Below, one piece after another: positions 1 to 10,195 of a DNA stretch of 64,000 nucleotides. Origin of the DNA: Agelas oroides (Eukaryota; Porifera; Demospongiae; Agelasida; Agelasidae); the NCBI GenBank assembly GCA_949130485.1, contig OX422203.1:3315178-3379177 (forward strand). Direction: 5' to 3'. Below the pieces are notes generated by a model that was not told where the DNA came from, did not search any database, and saw only the letters and a list, made by a program, of their open reading frames with translations. Position 1 is the first letter of the stretch; every line of letters begins with the position of its first letter. The position numbers and the translations under genes are program-made.

Positions 1-29
1 GAACTTGAAACGGCATTGACAATTTAGTA

Positions 30-221
30 GTGGTTCCAAGCATGTAATAACATTTCCAGGTAGAAGGCCAACCACTCTCTGGAGCTCCGTACCAAACTTT
101 TTGAAACCAATCTCCTGATTTTCAATCACATGACAACTGACCAGCTGCAGCACAGGAAACTATACTGACAACTGACCATCATAACATCACTGATTACTAA
201 AGCTGTGAGTAGCTACTTTAT
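30..221 (+). repeat. direct repeat A, copy 1
   Basis: About 190 bp that recurs in the same orientation at 1389-1589 with scattered substitutions; both copies end in the same ctgtgagtagctactttat stretch. Sequence after the two copies differs: a dispersed repeat follows this one and an inverted-repeat element follows the second. No gene is seen. Confidence 0.85.
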
Positions 222-611
222 TTAGTGTAGCTATAAGTTGGCAGCTGAATGCAGCGCCTTACCTATGTGGTGTTCATAATAGCACAGAGCGACCAATGAA
301 GCACCCCCATTCCTTGACTCATCTCAGGCCATAAGTGCACTCAATAGCCTCCATCTTCATCGATTGTTCATCAATTGCTGGCCAAGAGACCCTGATCTGA
401 CATGACAATGTTCGGGATAGATTTTCAATGTGCTCGTGGAACTGTGTTTGTCATTTTTGTACTAGATTATTTTTTTAGCAATTATCACGAGTAGGTCCTG
501 CAGGAGCCCTAGATGATTTGATGTACTTTTAGCTAGCTAGTCTCATAGGTCCAACTTTGGACCGGTTGCATTTTTTGCAGGGGACATTAAAATTTGACTT
601 TGACTTTGACT

Positions 612-1020
612 AAACCTTGCCCACTACTATACTACGGGAAGAGTCCGTGCCATCCGCGCGCGTGGTCAATTTCGCTTGTGCACTAGTGTCGTTCCCAGAA
701 CAATGAGCGTGGTATTTGGCCTGGGAACGAGACTAAATGTGCGCATGCGTACAAAATTAGAAAATGGCGTCCTTCACAACGGACAGCAACCACAGAGTCA
801 GAGTGTTGTGAATGGCTTTTGTTGACCAGGGTGAATTTGAAGCTATGAAGACGCTGAGTGGTCGTAGAGCTCCGCGCTGTGATAAGCATCAGTTTCATTT
901 CGTGCTAAAATAACGGTGAGTACTTAATTAAACCGTTTGCGAGATATCGTTGTTGAACACAGTGGTAGTCAGAACGAATACGAAAAATGCCACCAGTCGT
1001 TTGGCCAGCGGCCCAATAAC
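612..1020 (+). repeat. dispersed repeat R, copy 1
   Basis: Matches 5144-5560 (+) and part of 36655-37150 (reverse). It shares a block with gtttgcgagatatcgttgtt and an inner tag(c/t)ctcgttcc...ggaacgagacta hairpin. A leading 63-bp block (219-281) matches 5084-5143, so copy 1 carries about 330 bp of extra sequence (282-611) that copy 2 lacks. No supported coding. Confidence 0.75.
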
Positions 1021-1028
1021 AAAGACTT

Positions 1029-1295
1029 AAAAAAAACATTAAAAATGTAAAAGGATGTAGGGATGGCATGCCAAAAAGTATGCAAACAAGGTAGGGATGA
1101 TATAATAGTGAAGGTAAATTTACAAAGCCTCATCCCTGCATCGTTTTCACACTAGTTTGCAACTGTATATGTAAAAAGATGTAGGGATAGGGCTTTGTAA
1201 ATTTACCTTCACTATTATATCATCCCTACCTTGTTTGCATACTTTTTGGCATGCCATCCCTACATCTTTTTACATTTTTAATGTTTTTTTTTTTT
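1029..1295. mobile_element. palindromic MITE-like element
   Basis: The arms at about 1029-1129 and 1191-1292 are nearly perfect reverse complements around a 60-nt loop. Both contain gtagggatggcatgccaaaa and its complement. The outer ends are A- and T-runs. Non-coding and probably mobilised in trans. Confidence 0.8.
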
Positions 1296-1388
1296 AAATC
1301 TTGTTTCTCGTACATTTTTGATGCAAGTTAATCTCAGTTACAGTTAGACCTAAGCCTAAGAAGAATATTTCTTTCAAGTGTAACCATA

Positions 1389-1589
1389 GTGGTTGCAAGC
1401 ATGTAATAACATTGCCAGCTAGAATCTGATGAAGGCCAACCACTCTCCGGAGCTCCGTACCAAACGTTTTGAAACCAATCTCCTCAATTTCGATCACATG
1501 ACGACTGACTAGCTACAGCACAGAAAACTATACTCACAACTGACCATCATAGCATCACAGATTACTAAAGCTGTGAGTAGCTACTTTAT
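1389..1589 (+). repeat. direct repeat A, copy 2
   Basis: Second copy of the 30-221 repeat. It abuts directly the ggggcgagcgtgagc end of the TIR element that starts at 1591. Confidence 0.85.
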
Positions 1590-2324
1590 CGGGGCGAGCG
1601 TGAGCAAGCCCCCTTCTAGTGATGCTAACGGGACTTTCGTATATGTGTCGTACGTCGTGCCGCATATCCTAAACTTATCCAATTTAACGCACGTAACGTC
1701 TATAAAATACGTATAGTGCAGCACAGATAATACATTATCTACTAGGTGAATGCACAGCATTGTGGGGGCGAGCGTGAGCTCGAATGCGATGGATGCGCAA
1801 GTGCGTGCAGTAGAGTGTGAGCGAAGCTGAAGGCCTGGGAACCGCTCCGAGCATGTAGTATATTTCTGCATTTCCAATGCAGCAATCTCTGCATGAAACT
1901 TCCGCATCTTAGCCTGAACAGAGGGCTGTTCAAACAAAGGCAGCTGTGACTGTTGTCCTCTTTGCCCTTCCCTGTTACGCTGTAGTCTGGCCTCTCTCTC
2001 ACTGCCAGTCTCAGCAGCCAACCTGTGATGTTGGTTGGCACTCATCTGCTGTAGCCTGGCTGCTCTCTCTTCTTCAGTCTCAGTTGCCAGACTCTGACGT
2101 CGGTTATCGCGTATTTGCCGCAATCTGGCGTCTCTCTCTTCGGCAGTCTGTGCGGCGCGTCTAGCCCTATCTCTTGCTCTCCGCACTCTCAGCCGTTCCT
2201 ATCTCTGTTCCGCGGTTTCAGAGGCACGACGAGCTCTCTCTCGCTCTCTTCTACGATGCAGTCTGTCTTCTCTGTTCCGTGATGACTCGGGGACTCTTGC
2301 TGAAGAATTGCTGTACGACTCCAT
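1581..2324 (-). pseudogene. Helitron Rep/helicase ORF, N-terminal fragment (broken)
   Basis: Read from an ATG at 2324. The fragment opens with a Ser-rich start, then repeated Arg/Glu-rich segments of the RRARDRARRAAQTAEER and ETEEERAARLQ type, then AKMRKFHAEIAALEMQKYTTC with the first half of a Cys finger. This arrangement is known from the N-terminus of animal Helitron proteins, ahead of the Helitron-like N domain. An in-frame TAG at 2199-2201 interrupts it. The second half of the finger is deleted, and the frame runs into a tail shared with the copy at 4405-5094. No Rep or helicase domain is present. It is a captured or deleted fragment, not a working gene. Confidence 0.65.
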
Positions 2325-2492
2325 TGTAGAACACGTGGCGTCTGCACTATACGTATTTTATTGACGTTACGTGCGTTAAATTGGATACGTTTAGGATATG
2401 CGGCACGACGTACGACACATAATATATAATAATATATATAAAAGAAAGTCGCCGTTAGCATCGCTAGAAGGGGGCTCGCTCACGCTCGCCCC
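1591..2492. mobile_element. TIR element carrying a Helitron N-terminal fragment
   Basis: Inverted terminal repeats of about 130-150 bp: 1591-1720 against the reverse complement of about 2341-2492. They begin ggggcgagcgtgagc and include acgtaacgtc and gtacgtcgtgccgcatatcc. The right arm has a short AT-rich insertion. The interior holds an inverted Helitron-type N-terminal coding fragment. The same ggggcgagcgtgagc motif is repeated internally at about 1764. No clear target-site duplication. Confidence 0.7.
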
Positions 2493-2499
2493 GATGAGT

Positions 2500-2649
2500 G
2501 CAGACGCCACGTGTTCTACAATGGAGTCGTATAGCAATTCTTCAGCAAGAGTCCCCGAGTCATCAGGGAATAGAGAAGTAGCGATTCCGGACGGCTTTTT
2601 CAGATTAATGTACGTATATCAGGACGTTCACCAGAAGAGTCGTCGCTAA
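2500..2649 (+). pseudogene. third Helitron N-terminal start fragment
   Basis: A forward-strand copy of the same start (MESYSNSSARVPESS) sits just outside the TIR element, head to head with the inverted copy at 2324. It loses similarity after about 25 codons and stops at 2649. Unlikely to be functional. Confidence 0.55.
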
Positions 2650-4400
2650 ATTACGAGCTGAACGGTTCTTGTCCCATGCAAATCGGCTGCGTAGAAGCTG
2701 AGATCCGTAACTTGAAAGGGGATTTGCACACGAAAATTTTTCCGATCCTTTGTAATGGAAAACGTCGTCTATAGTTCATCATTTACGGTATGTTCACGTG
2801 GTCTACAGTAGGTGCTATATCTCAGGAAAGGCTGGATGGATTTGAATGCAACTCGTACCAAATTGATGGTCGTTAACTCTGCATTTCAACTGTCGTGATT
2901 CCGTACCCGTAGACGAAGCTAGAAGCACAGATAATGCAACCTGACTATGAGGTATGTGAGCTATTGATGTGTAGCTATGTGCTTTATGGGATGAACCAGT
3001 ACACTGTACAACTGGGTAAAGCTCACTCGAGCTTAATCAGACTTGTACTTTTTACATTTGTTCTCTACTACAGTGCTTTTAAATGCTGCCAGCAATTGGC
3101 ATTGGGGCTATAAGCTCTAGAAGGGAGAAGCGTAAGTTGTTATTAGTAATGCATGTCAAGTAGGTGCTTTCCCCTAGCTGCTGACCAATAGATAGCCTCA
3201 GTTGTCATTAGTAATGGCATTTCAAGTAGTTACTTACCCCTAGCAGCTCTGTAGTAACTGCTCTTGTACTGCTGGTTGTGGTTCACTTCCAACAAATGTG
3301 GTGCATTTCCCAGACGTCCCTGCCTCAAATCCATTACTGCCCCCTTCAGCAACAATACTCAATCTTCTGTGAAATCACTCTTTTTGACACACAGTAACAT
3401 GAATAGTGGAACAGTTAGCATCTAGCTGCACTGTTGCTTTTTATGAGAATCATCCTCTGTATGACAATGCTGTTGCACTCTTCTTGTTAATCTATATACT
3501 GTACATGACATTACGTAAAGTTCAGCCTAATAATTTTCTTTGGACACTTTATCCCTGTTCACTTAGTGACATATAGTTAATTTCCATGGGTACTGCATTG
3601 ATTTTGCCTTGATTCAAATAGTGTGGCGTGAGCGTATCAGCATGCATATGCTTGTACAAGTACAAGCGTACACTTGCTAGTACTTGCATACTGAGTGTTG
3701 ACACTTCATGCTTATGCTTCCTGTTCCCACTCATTTGAAGCAAGGTGAAATCCACAGCACATCAGATGTTTGCCAGAACCATGTGTGAGCACATGCATGA
3801 ATTTTGCTCTTGTACCTGCATACATGTATCCTATTAGGTTTGTAACCAAGACTTTCCTATTCCTTCTCTCATAGATAGTCTGCGATGGAGGACTGAAAAG
3901 TTGGTTGTCAAGATAATGCAATTGTAGTTGCACAAGATGTTATTTATTTACACTGCAGAACTTTTGTGGCTTGCAGGCACGTGTCCCTTTGTCAGTATTA
4001 CTGCAATGTGGCTTTGTGTTTTATGTACTGGTTCACAACAATAAATGTGTTGAACAAACAGTACTTGTGCAAACTTACACTAAAGATAATGCTGCTAAAA
4101 ACAGTCGTTCTGGGGGCGTTCGGGGCCAAGGATTTCGAATATAGCAGTTGGTAGTTCGTATCGCTTCTACTTTTTTGTTTACGCTCATTTAAAACGTGAA
4201 AAATTCGCCGGGAAAAACATACTTTACCCAAACTTTTGCCAACTAGCACCAATTGAGAGTACAGGCATTGAGCATCCGAACGATATATAGTTTATGGGGG
4301 TTCTTCTCACTAGCACGCAGCACCTTTGCTCGAAACGTCGATGGTTCGCGTGACCACTTCCTGCATATTAATTGAACGGAAAAATTTCATGCCTACGCGA
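2650..4400. other. no gene recognised
   Basis: Nothing supportable beyond short low-complexity stretches and a tandem duplication of about 50 bp (about 3134-3180 and 3200-3247, both ending cccctagc(t/a)gc). Confidence 0.5.
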
Positions 4401-4404
4401 CAAG

Positions 4405-5094
4405 CTTCCGGAATCGCTAAGAGAAGACAGACTGCAGCGTAGAAGAGAGCGAGAGAGAGCTCGTCGTGCCTCTGAAACCGCGGAACAGAGAGAGGAACGG
4501 CTGAGAGTGCGAAGAGCAAGAGATAGGGCTAGACGCGCCGCTCAGACTGCCGAAGAGAGAGACGCCAGATTGCGGCAAATACGCGATAACCGACGTCAGA
4601 GTCTGGCAACTGAAAGCGAAGAGGAGAGAGCAGTGCAGATGAGGGACAGGCTGGCCTCTGAGACTGAAGAGGAGAGAGCAGCCAGGCTACAGCGGATGAG
4701 TGCCAACCAACGTCACAGGTTGGCCTCTGAGACTGAAGAAGAGAGAGAGGCCAGACTACAGTGTAACAGGGAAGGGCAAAGAGGACAACAGTCACAGCTG
4801 CCTTTGTTTGAACAGCCCTCTGTTCAGGCTAAGATGCGGAACTTTCATGCAGAGATTGCTGCGTTGGAAATGCAGAAATGTACTACATGCTCGGAGGCGT
4901 TCCCAGGCCTTCAGCTTCGCTCACACTCTACTGAGTGTATGCGCTGTAACCGAGACAAGCATGTGCCAAAGCTGTACTCATCCATGAACAACATGGACCC
5001 TGGCCCTAGCAATAACGCCGTGAATTGCGCATCCATCGCATTCGAGCTCACGCTCGCCCCCAACAATGCTGTGCATTCACCTAGTTTAGTGTAG
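4405..5094 (+). pseudogene. Helitron N-terminal fragment, longer copy
   Basis: An open frame of about 230 codons with the same Arg/Glu-rich repeats as the 1581-2324 copy, then an intact Cys-rich segment (CTTCSEAFPGLQLRSHSTEC, then MRCNRDK) followed by YSSMNNMDPGP. This Cys finger plus NNMDPG arrangement precedes the Helitron-like N domain in animal Helitron proteins. Immediately after it the frame enters the non-homologous tail CASIAFELTLAP, also found in the other copy, and ends at 5094. Rep (HUH) and PIF1-like helicase domains are absent. The in-frame ATG at 4372 may not be the original start; similarity to the other copy begins near 4405. Likely a non-autonomous derivative. Confidence 0.7.
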
Positions 5095-5475
5095 TTATAA
5101 GTTGGCAGCTGAATGCAGCGCCTTACCTATGTGGTGTTCATAAACCTTGCCCCCTACTGCCGGAAGAGACCGTGTCAGCCGTGCGCTTGGTCAACTCGGC
5201 GCGATTTCCCTCGTGCACTAGCCTCGTTCCGAGACCAATGATCGTGGTATTTGGCCTGGGAACGAGACTACTTGTACGCATGCGTACAAAAATTTGAAAA
5301 TGGCGTCTTTCGTAACGGACAGCGAGTGTTGTGAATGACTTTTATTGTGACCAGTGTGAATTTGTAGCTATGAAGACGCTGAGTGGTTGTAGAGCTCCGC
5401 GCTGTGAGTGCTTAAACCGTTTGCGAGATATCGTTGTTGAACACAGTGGTCTTAACATGAAGAAAGAAAGAACGA

Positions 5476-5519
<44 letters not shown>

Positions 5520-5730
5520 ATACGAAAAATGGCACTTTCGCTACCGCACACTTCTGCGTTTAGCTGTCTTCTGCGTGGCTTTTGGCCACTTATGAGTCTT
5601 GCTGATCACAAAGCCACTCAAAAAGGAAGCCTGGGGGCTTAAATAAGCTTTTAGCGTATTTGTGGTGAAGTTATACGGCTTTTGCTTAAGTATTGCATAT
5701 TGCACTCGACTGCTAAACTCCAAAGTATTT
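5084..5730 (+). repeat. dispersed repeat R, copy 2
   Basis: Best-preserved copy of the family also at 219-281 plus 612-1020 and reversed at 36655-37150. It includes an inner foldback (about 5213-5272) with tagcctcgttcc/ggaacgagacta ends and a tail (ttttagcgtatttgtggtgaag) that recurs inverted near 36700. Confidence 0.75.
5462..5519 (+). repeat. (AAAG)n microsatellite
   Basis: About 14 units of aaag/gaaa inside repeat R copy 2. The corresponding site in copy 1 lacks the expansion, so the array grew after dispersal. Confidence 0.95.
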
Positions 5731-5739
5731 ACAACGTTG

Positions 5740-6125
5740 TTATATTTAGATCTGCAAAATTACTAGCCTCTGCTTCTGGCTCTTCTTCGAGCCTCATTTC
5801 AGACATCTTTTCTGAGAGTGCCCGCTGCGCCTATACTTTTATTGGTTACAACTCTATATATGGGTATAAACATCTTAAAACCTACTCTCAGTGCGACCGA
5901 TTATGTGGTTCCTTTATCAGGGATGCCCGAAATGCTCCAGAACTCAACCGTCACCTGGAAGATGATATCTATTATATCTCTACTGTGTAAACTGAATTCC
6001 CTCTCTTCAACTATACCTCTAATATTCAGTTTTAACTTAATTATCTTATGTTGTATGTTGTAATTATACTCATCTGCTCCTCTTGTTGGAGTGTTCAATT
6101 ACAATTACAATTACAATATTGCGCA
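5740..6125 (+). repeat. possible retroposon 3' end with (CAATTA)n tail
   Basis: AT-rich sequence that ends in three to four units of caatta at about 6096-6118, a tail type seen on some non-LTR elements. No reverse transcriptase or promoter is recognised. Tentative. Confidence 0.25.
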
Positions 6126-6639
6126 TCGGCGCCATCCCTGCATAGAGAGTCTACCGACTCTCTGATAGAAATTATTCAGGTACAGGAAGTCACGTAGAGC
6201 TACATTCCAGTGTGTAATTAACGCAATGAACTTTTCTACAAGCTAGCTCCAGCCAGCAATGGCAGAAACGAACTGGTGTCACAGGATATTTTGCACCCCA
6301 GGAAATCTGGCACCCCCACGCAATTTTTCCTAGGAAAATGGGCACTCCCTGTGAGGAGGCATAGGGAAAGGGACCTATGGAATTCAAAGGTCAAGTTGTC
6401 CTTGTTTTTCGACATATTTAAATGCTGATTGTTGTAAACTAGAACTTATGAATTTGAAGCCAATTGTTTTATTTTCTATTGTTGTATAGCCAATACATTT
6501 TTTCAGGGTTCAAAGGTCATCTTGGACTTAATTGACCTTTGAACTTACTAGGTCCCTTTTCCCATGCCTCCTCACTCCCTCAGGAAATCTGGCACCCCCT
6601 ATTGTGGTATTTTAGGCACCCCCCGCATGCCTATTATCC

Positions 6640-6780
6640 TAGGATATCATGCACCCCCTAGCCATTTTCCTAGGATATCATGCACCCCCTGCCTATTTTC
6701 CTAGGACATCATGCACCCCTGCCTATTATCCTAGGACATCATGCACCCCTGCCTATTTTCCTAGGATATCATGCATCTCT
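6640..6780 (+). repeat. short tandem repeat, ~31-bp unit
   Basis: About five units built on cctaggatatcatgcacccc followed by tgcctatttt, with single-base variants between units. Degenerate related motifs extend left to about 6275. The units abut without unique spacers. Confidence 0.8.
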
Positions 6781-6894
6781 CCCCTCCGCCCCTCCCCCCC
6801 ACCCCATCATTACCCTAAATTTCAGTAGGATATTATTGGTTAATTAATACACAAAATATGTTACGATTATGTACACAGTAAAATTTATCTGTTA

Positions 6895-7352
6895 GTTCAG
6901 CCATCGTTTCTTGCCTTTTCCTCTGCATTCCTGACAACTCCATGACACAGTGTCACTTTCGCCAGTTATCCCTACACAGCGATAGTGAAACCACTGATCA
7001 CATTCAACCATATTGTCCTTTCCTTGGTCTGATATAGTGATGTCCGGTGAAGAAAAAGGTCGAAGAGGAAGTTGGCCACATGGATTGCTTCTTTGGTTGG
7101 GGTAGCACAAGCTTCTGGCCACTTAGTGAAGTAGTCACTACTGCAGACTCTGTACAGCTGACCATCTCTGACTCTGTAGTACTTAGAGCGCTTCAGAATC
7201 ACTCCTTTGTCCTGCTTTGAGGCACATTCGGGATATTTGTCATGCATAAGGTATTGGAGAGTTTCATCGTACATGCGCTCCTCCTCTGTTTCTCCATTGC
7301 TCTCTGTCTCAAAATCCGAGTGGTCAGCAGGTTGTTCGGCGGGTAGTTCCAT
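6895..7352 (-). pseudogene. gypsy-type integrase and PHD-finger remnant
   Basis: From the start at 7352 the frame gives an acidic leader, then a segment ending YRVRDGQLYR, typical of the region before an integrase zinc finger. It then jumps directly to DYFTKWPEACATPTKEA from the integrase core; the zinc finger and first catalytic region are missing. In another frame (to about 6895) follows the C-terminal half of a PHD-like finger (CDQWFHYRCVGI and WSCQEC). Ty3/gypsy-derived genes that combine integrase and PHD are known in invertebrates. This is an internally deleted, frameshifted fragment. No LTRs are seen nearby. Confidence 0.6.
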
Positions 7353-7434
7353 TTTTTGGGGGAGTAAAAGTACTCATTGTTCTTGATACCACACCTTTTA
7401 TCCTAAGCTGGAAACGTCGAGGTACGAAAACGCT

Positions 7435-7888
7435 AGCCTCGTTCCCAGGCCTACCCCGTTTTTTGTTCTTCGGTTTGCGTTCAATATAATACACGGAGGC
7501 GGAAGAGCACGAAAAGCGGGGAAGGCCTGGGAACACTTGTCACGTGAATGACGTCTGGTGGACGCGAGGTGGACGTAGGGGGGGCGGTGCCCAACTACAA
7601 ATACCGTACTAGACTTCATCATCGAGCGCTTCAACGATAGCCCGGGCCCCAGACGTTCACGAGATCGACAGTACTTGACTTCACCGGTAAGAAACTCGCT
7701 CTATGGTTTATTACACACGAATTTGTAGTTGGGCACCGCCCCCCCTACGTCCACCTCGCGTCCACCAGACGTCATTCACGTGACAAGTGTTCCCAGGCCT
7801 TCCCGTTTTTCGCGCTCTTCCGCCTCCGTGTATTATATTGAACGCAAACCGAAGAACAAAAAACGGGGTAGGCCTGGGAACGAGGCTA
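7435..7888. mobile_element. long-TIR foldback element (TAGCCTCG family)
   Basis: 454 bp with arms of about 167 bp (7435-7601 and 7721-7888), almost perfect reverse complements, ending tagcctcgttcccaggcc. A perfect 9-bp duplication cgaaaacgc flanks it (7426-7434 and 7889-7897). The 119-nt centre is unique. Non-coding. A diverged relative lies at 31717-32139. Confidence 0.92.
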
Positions 7889-8155
7889 CGAAAACGCTTC
7901 AATCGCTGTCACTGTTTGCGTTCGCACGCTTACGCTCGAGGATGCCAAATTTCCGGGGGGAGGTCAAAGGTGGAGCCACATAATCCTACAATGGGGGTGC
8001 CGCATAGCCTCGTCCCCAGGCCACTCCCAGATTTTATCTCGCAGCTGTGGAGAAAACTCGGGAGAAGGCCTGGTACCAATACTACGTCACGGACCGGAAA
8101 TGGTGGACTCGGTTAGTATGTAATGTGGACTCGGTTTCATAATGATGGCAACGTG

Positions 8156-8696
8156 CCCACGCAATATGCGGCCAGTACAGCAAGCGCTCGAATAGTAAAG
8201 TTTGCCCAGGCGTTTTGCCGACAGCTACGGACTTCGCAGGTACCAAATCGCTAACGAAGGGTGTGTAGACGTAAGTGGAAGGCGTTGTGCGTGTACGTCG
8301 ACTGAGGAAAGCAGCAGGCTGAGGGCAAGCGCGTCGCTCCGTGTCAAAACAAGTCTCTGCACTCGGGCCACTACCCTCAAGGACGGAGAAACAGATGGCA
8401 AGGCTACTTGTAGGTATGTACAAGTTATCTAAGCCGTTCAGCCCTGGTTCTGAGTCTCCTTGAGGATAGTGGTCCGAATGCAGACACTTATTTTTACACG
8501 GAGCGACGCGCTTACCCTCAGCCTGCTGCTTTCCTCACTGAGGACCTCAGTCGACGTACACGCACAACGCCTTCCACTTACGTCTACACACCCTTCGTTA
8601 GCGATTTGGTACCTGCGAAGTCCGTAGCTGTCGGCAAAACGCCTGGGCAAACTTTACTATTCGATCGCTTGCTGTACTGGCCGCATATTGCGTGGG
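8156..8696. mobile_element. palindromic insertion in the left arm
   Basis: Left and right halves (about 8156-8390 and 8452-8696) are reverse complements that start cccacgcaatatgcggcc. The right arm of the giant element lacks it and reads directly across the equivalent point near 18790. Two mirror-image open frames in its arms are a consequence of the palindrome. Confidence 0.8.
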
Positions 8697-9209
8697 TGCG
8701 GTGGCCCGGTCATCTCACTTCTAACTTTGCGATATCACATTCGATATTCGGTCAGTGCGCAGTCGATTTCCGTTAGTGCGTTTCCACTTTTGCGTTCCTG
8801 ACAGCGCGTTTCTGCTTTTGCACTACAACCTTCGCACTTACGGTATTGCGTTCAATTCGGATTTACGGTAACACGTGCGTTTAATTGTTTGTTTACGTTT
8901 CCATCTTGCGCTTCTACTGCTACCTGCTGCCAAGTAGGAGAGGAGGTCAGTTGGGGGGGGGGGGGGGGGGGAAGGGTTGATTAAGTCGCTGCATGATTGC
9001 ATGTAATGAGGCTTGAGCAGCAGTGCATTCCCAATATGAAATAATAATGTCTAGGTTGTGCCTGCCAATTCCTCAGAAACCCACTAATTAAGCCATACAG
9101 AAACATCTGCAGAGACTTGCTGAGTTGTCCTATTGCAAAACTTGATGTAGCCACATTCTATAGCCAGCCGAAGTTGTTTGTTGGATCAAAGCTAACTGTC
9201 AAAGCAAGT

Positions 9210-10075
9210 GCTACGATTTGCGCTCAAGATTTGGTGTGCACGGGCAGTAGCCCCTTCAAAAGTGTAATTTAAAGTTTGGTGTGTGTACATGGAAAATAAT
9301 CGAGTAACGAGCTTGGTATATCAGCGTGCGTAGTGAGGACCTATTCGTAAGTAAAAAGCCTGCTGGGTGGGGTGAGTTTGTGATGCTGGTTACTCGCCTG
9401 TATTGGAGCTTGAAGGTTGAAAGTAGACATGTGGGTAGGCAACTTGTCACTCCACATTTGTACCAAGTTGGGAGGGGAATGGGTGTGGATTAGCATGCAT
9501 CAAAGGAAGAGCATTTCACCTTATTTTAACCTACTGCGTATGCAGCACAAGTGGGTCTTTGAGCTCAAGATTTGGTGTGCATGGGCAGTATTCCCTTCTG
9601 AAGTGTAATATAAAGTTTGGTGTGTGGACGTGGAAAAGAATCGAGTAACGAGCTTGGTGTATTAGGGTGCGTAGTGAGGACCTATTCTTAAATAAAAAGC
9701 CTGTTGGGTGGGGTTAGTTTGTGATGCTGGTTACTAGCCTGTATTGGAGTTAGGAGGTTGAAAGTTGACGTGTGAGTAGCCATCTGGTCACTCTAGGTTT
9801 GTACCGAGTTGGGTGGGGAATGGGTGTGGCTTAGCCTGCATCAAAGCGAGAGCATTTTACCTTATTTTAACCTACTGCGTATGCAGCACAAGTGGGTCTT
9901 TGAGCTCAAGATTTGGTGTGCATGGGCAGTAGTCCCTTCTGAAGTGTAATATAAAGTTTGGTATGTGGACGTGGAAAAGAATCGAGTAACGAGCTTGGTG
10001 TATTAGGGTGCGTAGTGAGGACCTATTCTTAAATAAAAAGCCTGTCGGGTGGGGTTAGTTTGTGATGCTGGTTGT
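9210..10075 (+). repeat. 341-bp tandem repeat, left array
   Basis: The landmark aaagtttgg recurs at 9271, 9612 and 9953, exactly 341 bp apart. Units include gtagtgaggacctattctta and end near gtgatgctggtta. About 2.5 copies. Confidence 0.92.
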
Positions 10076-10195
10076 GTTACTGGTTAGTTCCAAGGATTTA
10101 TACTTTTAGACCACAAGATATTCTGTAATGAGATCAGGTGTACCCCCATGTTCTTTCTGTTTCAGATAAAGGGAGGTGAAGTTGAAAGTTCAATC

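Larger units (their letters stand above)
8005..10075 (+). repeat. left terminal inverted repeat of the giant element
   Basis: Matches the reverse complement of about 16950-20701. It contains a 541-bp secondary palindrome, a run of 19 G (8953-8971) and 2.5 units of a 341-bp tandem repeat at its inner end. Confidence 0.85.

Noticed and set aside
5331-5642. Lys/Glu-rich ORF
   Set aside because: Its centre is the (AAAG)n microsatellite in a dispersed repeat.
6640-6780. CRISPR-like repeat series
   Set aside because: Units are contiguous tandem repeats without unique spacers, and the DNA is clearly eukaryotic.
8202-8650. Two opposed ORFs with nearly the same product
   Set aside because: They are mirror frames of one palindrome; no homology or splice support.
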